Positions 31,357 to 33,652 of a stretch of 33,652 bases of DNA are shown here, one piece after another. Source of the DNA: Dietzia timorensis (lineage in GTDB: Bacteria; Actinomycetota; Actinomycetes; Mycobacteriales; Mycobacteriaceae). The notes under the pieces were generated by a model. The model was given only the letters and a program-made list of their open reading frames with translations, was not told the DNA's origin and did no database searches. The DNA is taken from NCBI RefSeq assembly GCF_020742175.1, contig NZ_DYXM01000127.1:1-33652 (forward strand), read 5' to 3'. Position 1 is the stretch's first letter. Each line of letters begins with the position of its first letter. The translations under genes were made by a program, and so were the position numbers.

Positions 31357-32436
31357 CTAATCGTGGGTATTCGGCCGAGCGTCGCCTCGGGTCTCTGCCC
31401 GCGCATGGGGCGACGGGTTCTTCCGCGGTTTGAGGTGGGTATTGGGCAGCTCGGGTGCAGGAAGCCAGGCCATTCCCTGCGCATTGGCATCCGGACCGCC
31501 GTGGCCGACGTATCCCTCGACCACCCCGAAACGATCGGTGCGAGCCTGCCACTGCTCCCGGTACTCGGCGATTTCCTCGCTGGTCCTTCCTACGAAGTTC
31601 CACCACATGATGATCGCCTCGGCGAACGGCTCGCCGCCGATGAGGATCAGGCGCGCGGGCGCATCCGAAGCGTTGCGCAGAGTGAGGCTGTGCGCCCCGA
31701 TGCCCGTGTAACCGATAGCCGCGACGGGAACGCCGACGCCCTCGAGCTCGATGTCGCCGGAGTCAACCAGCAGGCCGTGCTCGAACTCGGGATTGACGTC
31801 GACGGTCACCTCCGCCCCGGCATCGAGGCGCATTTCGGCGCCGAGGAGCGGAGTGAACGTCTCTACCGGGCTTCGGCTGCCGAGCAGGTCGCCCAGGAAT
31901 ACCAGTGCCTCTCCGCCGTCAAACGTGGTGTTGTCGGGTACGAAGTGCTCGAAATGGCGTGGCGTGGCATCGCGTGCGGAGTCCGGGAGAGCGACCCAGA
32001 GCTGAACGCCGTGCAGCGTCGAGGTCGACGGGGTCGAGGTCTCGCTGTGGCAGATCCCTGCGCCCGACGTCATGAGGTTGACCTCGCCGGGTCGCACGAT
32101 GCCACGGTTGCCGCCCGAATCGATGTGTTGGATTTCCCCGTCGAAGAGCCAGCTCACGGTTTGCAGTCCGGTGTGTGGGTGGGGCGCGACGTCCATTCCG
32201 CCCGAGCGGGCCACGTCGTCCGGGCCGTAATGGTCCACGAAGCACCAGGCCCCGATGAGGGATCGTTTGCGTTGGGGGAGTGTGCGGCGGACCGTCATCG
32301 CTCGTGGGCCGCCGAGCGGCACCTCGCGCGCGGTGATGATCTCCACCGGTGCGCCTCCGGCGCGGACGGCGTCGTCCGATGTTTCGCCATCCGAGTGGCA
32401 GAGGACCTCGTCCGGATAGGTCTCGACGTTACTCAT
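31357..32436 (-). CDS. Pirin-family bicupin protein, long form
   Basis: A 359-residue pirin. The metal-binding pattern of the first cupin is H86, H88 (PHPHTGLQT), H130 and E132 (CHSE). An FTPLLGAEM/VTVDVNPEFEHGLLV second cupin follows, then a C-terminal WWNFVGRTSEEIAEYREQW block as in bacterial pirins. ATG 32436 is preceded by GGAGGG at 5 bases. Divergent from ndk (131 bases between). It is longer than the pirin at 1028-1771 and not closely similar, so the two belong to different subgroups. Role unknown, possibly a response to oxidative stress together with the AhpD-like neighbour. Confidence 0.88.
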   Translation of the reverse strand: MSNVETYPDEVLCHSDGETSDDAVRAGGAPVEIITAREVPLGGPRAMTVRRTLPQRKRSLIGAWCFVDHYGPDDVARSGGMDVAPHPHTGLQTVSWLFDGEIQHIDSGGNRGIVRPGEVNLMTSGAGICHSETSTPSTSTLHGVQLWVALPDSARDATPRHFEHFVPDNTTFDGGEALVFLGDLLGSRSPVETFTPLLGAEMRLDAGAEVTVDVNPEFEHGLLVDSGDIELEGVGVPVAAIGYTGIGAHSLTLRNASDAPARLILIGGEPFAEAIIMWWNFVGRTSEEIAEYREQWQARTDRFGVVEGYVGHGGPDANAQGMAWLPAPELPNTHLKPRKNPSPHARAETRGDARPNTHD

Positions 32437-32554
32437 ATGTTCCCTCCGAGTGGGCAGAAGCGGATGGACAAGTAGGTGACACGACAACAAAAGTGTATCG
32501 GCTTCCTGTTCCCAACGATAGGCCCGCAGCGCACGCGGCGGAGCGAAGTCCTTG

Positions 32555-32567
32555 TACGATGTTGTTC
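32555..32567 (+). promoter_or_regulatory. Candidate leaderless promoter of ndk
   Basis: TACGAT followed by 7 bases (GTTGTTC) and then the GTG start of ndk, with no ribosome binding site. Same layout as at valS. Confidence 0.5.
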
Positions 32568-32978
32568 GTGACTTCGCGTACTTTCTTCCTGATCAAGCCC
32601 GACGGCGTCCAGCGTGGACTCGTAGGCACCATCGTCGACCGCATCGAGCGCAAGGGTCTCAAGCTTGTCGCGATGGACCTGCGCAACGTTCCCGAGGAGA
32701 CCGCCGCCCAGCACTACGCCGAGCACGCAGAGCGTCCGTTCTACGGCGACTTGCTCTCGTTTATCACCTCCGGACCCGTGGTGGCCGGAGTGCTCGAGGG
32801 TCCGCGGGCGATCGAGGCGTGGCGCCAGCTCGCCGGCGGCACCGACCCGGTGGAGAAGGCCACTCCGGGCACGATTCGCGGCGACTTCGGTCTCGAAACC
32901 CAGTTCAACCTGGTTCACGGCTCGGACTCCGAGGAGTCGGCTGCGCGCGAGATCGCCCTCTGGTTCCCGAACCTGTAG
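32568..32978 (+). CDS. ndk: Nucleoside diphosphate kinase
   Basis: A 136-residue kinase, the normal length, transferring the gamma phosphate between nucleotides. The N-terminal RTFFLIKPDGVQRGLVG and the ERPFYGDLLSF stretch are typical. The catalytic histidine is in NLVHGSDSEESAAREI. GTG 32568 is chosen because it gives MTSRTFFLIKPDG. An ATG two codons upstream (32559) overlaps the TACGAT element. The terminator-like hairpin follows, so rne may have its own promoter. Confidence 0.96.
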   Translation: MTSRTFFLIKPDGVQRGLVGTIVDRIERKGLKLVAMDLRNVPEETAAQHYAEHAERPFYGDLLSFITSGPVVAGVLEGPRAIEAWRQLAGGTDPVEKATPGTIRGDFGLETQFNLVHGSDSEESAAREIALWFPNL

Positions 32979-33000
32979 AACGCACACCTTCGAACTTCGA

Positions 33001-33039
33001 GAAATCCCGGCGGCCGCAGACGCGGCAGGCCGGGATTTC
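33001..33039 (+). terminator. Probable terminator after ndk
   Basis: Perfect 11-bp arms GAAATCCCGGC (33001-33011) and GCCGGGATTTC (33029-33039) with a 17-base loop, 23 bases after the ndk stop. Only GCATTTA follows, so the T tract is weak. Confidence 0.55.
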
Positions 33040-33376
33040 GCATTTATGCCCCGCATTGTCGCAGGAGCAACGGGGTGCCGGCCGGACGAAGAAGGGGAAC
33101 TCCGCCGTCAGCATGGGAAGACCGTCTCCGGTGTGAGAGAATGAGGGGCGTCTCCATGCTGTGGACGACGACAAGACTTTCTGTGCGGAACGGTGCGCAG
33201 CGCCAGTCAGGTTGATGGACAGCTGCGCTGCCCCGCGCGGGATCGCCCGCCACCGCGGGCATCGAAAATAGACAAACGGACGCCGTGTGGCGGCGCCGGT
33301 ACGCGAGAACACCCGCGAATCGGTAGCGCCCGGCGCAACACAAATGCCCACCCCGGTGGGTTATAAGGAGAAACGC
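33040..33376 (+). promoter_or_regulatory. Long upstream region of the RNase E/G gene
   Basis: A 337-base stretch without a supported gene. It is rich in short GC repeats. CCCACC-CC-GGTGGG (33347-33360) would form a hairpin ending 4 bases before the AAGGAG ribosome binding site (33365-33370). RNase E genes in other bacteria have long leaders used for autoregulation. Whether this is a transcribed leader is not known. Confidence 0.35.
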
Positions 33377-33652
33377 GTGTCGGAAACGACGATCGCGACG
33401 AGCGAGCAAATCGACGCACTTCCCGAGAAGCTACGCGCCCACGCCGCCGCGAAGGCCCTGGGCCTGACAAGTAAAGAACTCCTCGGCGCCCTCGCGGCGA
33501 AGGGGATCACCGTGAAGAGCGCCCAGAGCGGCGTTACTCGCGAACAGCTTTCCACGCTGGTTGACGGCGCAGCTCCCGCTACCGGCGAGACCGGTGCGGC
33601 GGCGAGCGAGGACGCGCCGAAGGCCGCCAAGACCACGGCCGCGAAGAAGCCG
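33377..33652 (+). CDS. rne: Ribonuclease E/G, N-terminal part (truncated by window end)
   Basis: The frame runs from GTG 33377 to the window end (92 codons), with AAGGAG 6 bases upstream. The visible protein (MSETTIATSEQIDALPEKLR...) carries a small domain LPEKLRAHAAAKALGLTSKELLGALAAKGITVKSAQSGVTREQ, similar to the N-terminal segment of actinobacterial RNase E and to the IF2 N-terminal domain, followed by an Ala/Lys/Thr-rich linker. The catalytic S1 and DNase I-like domains lie beyond the window. The position after ndk is the usual place of rne in Corynebacterium and Mycobacterium. infB would be the alternative, but the context argues against it. Confidence 0.75.
   Translation, partial: MSETTIATSEQIDALPEKLRAHAAAKALGLTSKELLGALAAKGITVKSAQSGVTREQLSTLVDGAAPATGETGAAASEDAPKAAKTTAAKKP

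Noticed and set aside
1..33652. Mobile elements, prophage, CRISPR arrays or attachment sites at the tRNAs
   Set aside because: No transposase, integrase, regularly spaced repeats or tRNA-end duplications were seen. The gene order is largely that of conserved actinobacterial core regions.

Overview
The window is GC-rich actinobacterial DNA. It is most like Mycobacteriales (Corynebacterium, Dietzia, Rhodococcus relatives), judged from the order tig-clpP1-clpP2-clpX ... valS-folC-DUF4233 ... ndk-rne, the paired ClpP genes, frequent GTG starts, 4-base ATGA/GTGA gene overlaps and an IclR/LuxR-controlled ben-cat-pca cluster. I cannot name the species. I see no insertion sequence, phage gene or CRISPR array.

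Layout. 1-2287: end of an ABC exporter subunit, a pirin-like bicupin and a DUF1990 protein. 2520-2972: tRNA-Gly(TCC, minus) and tRNA-Pro(TGG, plus). 3075-7509: trigger factor, ClpP1, ClpP2 and ClpX, the protein folding and proteolysis block. 7625-25385: a complete benzoate to TCA-cycle pathway. 25461-30354: valS, folC and a DUF4233 membrane protein, overlapping by 4 bases each. 30408-32436: three minus-strand genes (small GNAT protein, AhpD-like protein, second pirin). 32568-33652: ndk and the start of an RNase E/G gene.

How the aromatic genes work together. BenE imports benzoate. BenA/BenB (oxygenase) with BenC (reductase) make the cis-diol and BenD oxidises it to catechol. CatA opens the ring to cis,cis-muconate, CatB makes muconolactone and CatC makes 3-oxoadipate enol-lactone. 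PcaD (two copies here) hydrolyses this to 3-oxoadipate, PcaI/PcaJ load CoA, and PcaF cleaves to succinyl-CoA and acetyl-CoA. Malate dehydrogenase, which works in the TCA cycle that receives these products, is encoded in the middle of the cluster. Regulators are an IclR-type PcaR and a large ATP-binding LuxR-type protein (BenR). No protocatechuate-branch genes (pcaGHBC) are present in the window.

Most notable: BenC carries an extra C-terminal domain of about 140 residues that reads as an FCD domain, the ligand-binding domain of GntR/FadR regulators, without any DNA-binding domain. Next are a shared 15-bp operator-like motif (GTTCG-N5-CGAAC type) upstream of pcaD, pcaI and benA, several further palindromes in the benA-catA divergent region, a 140-residue acidic N-terminal extension on FolC, and TANNNT-N7-GTG arrangements suggesting leaderless valS and ndk mRNAs.
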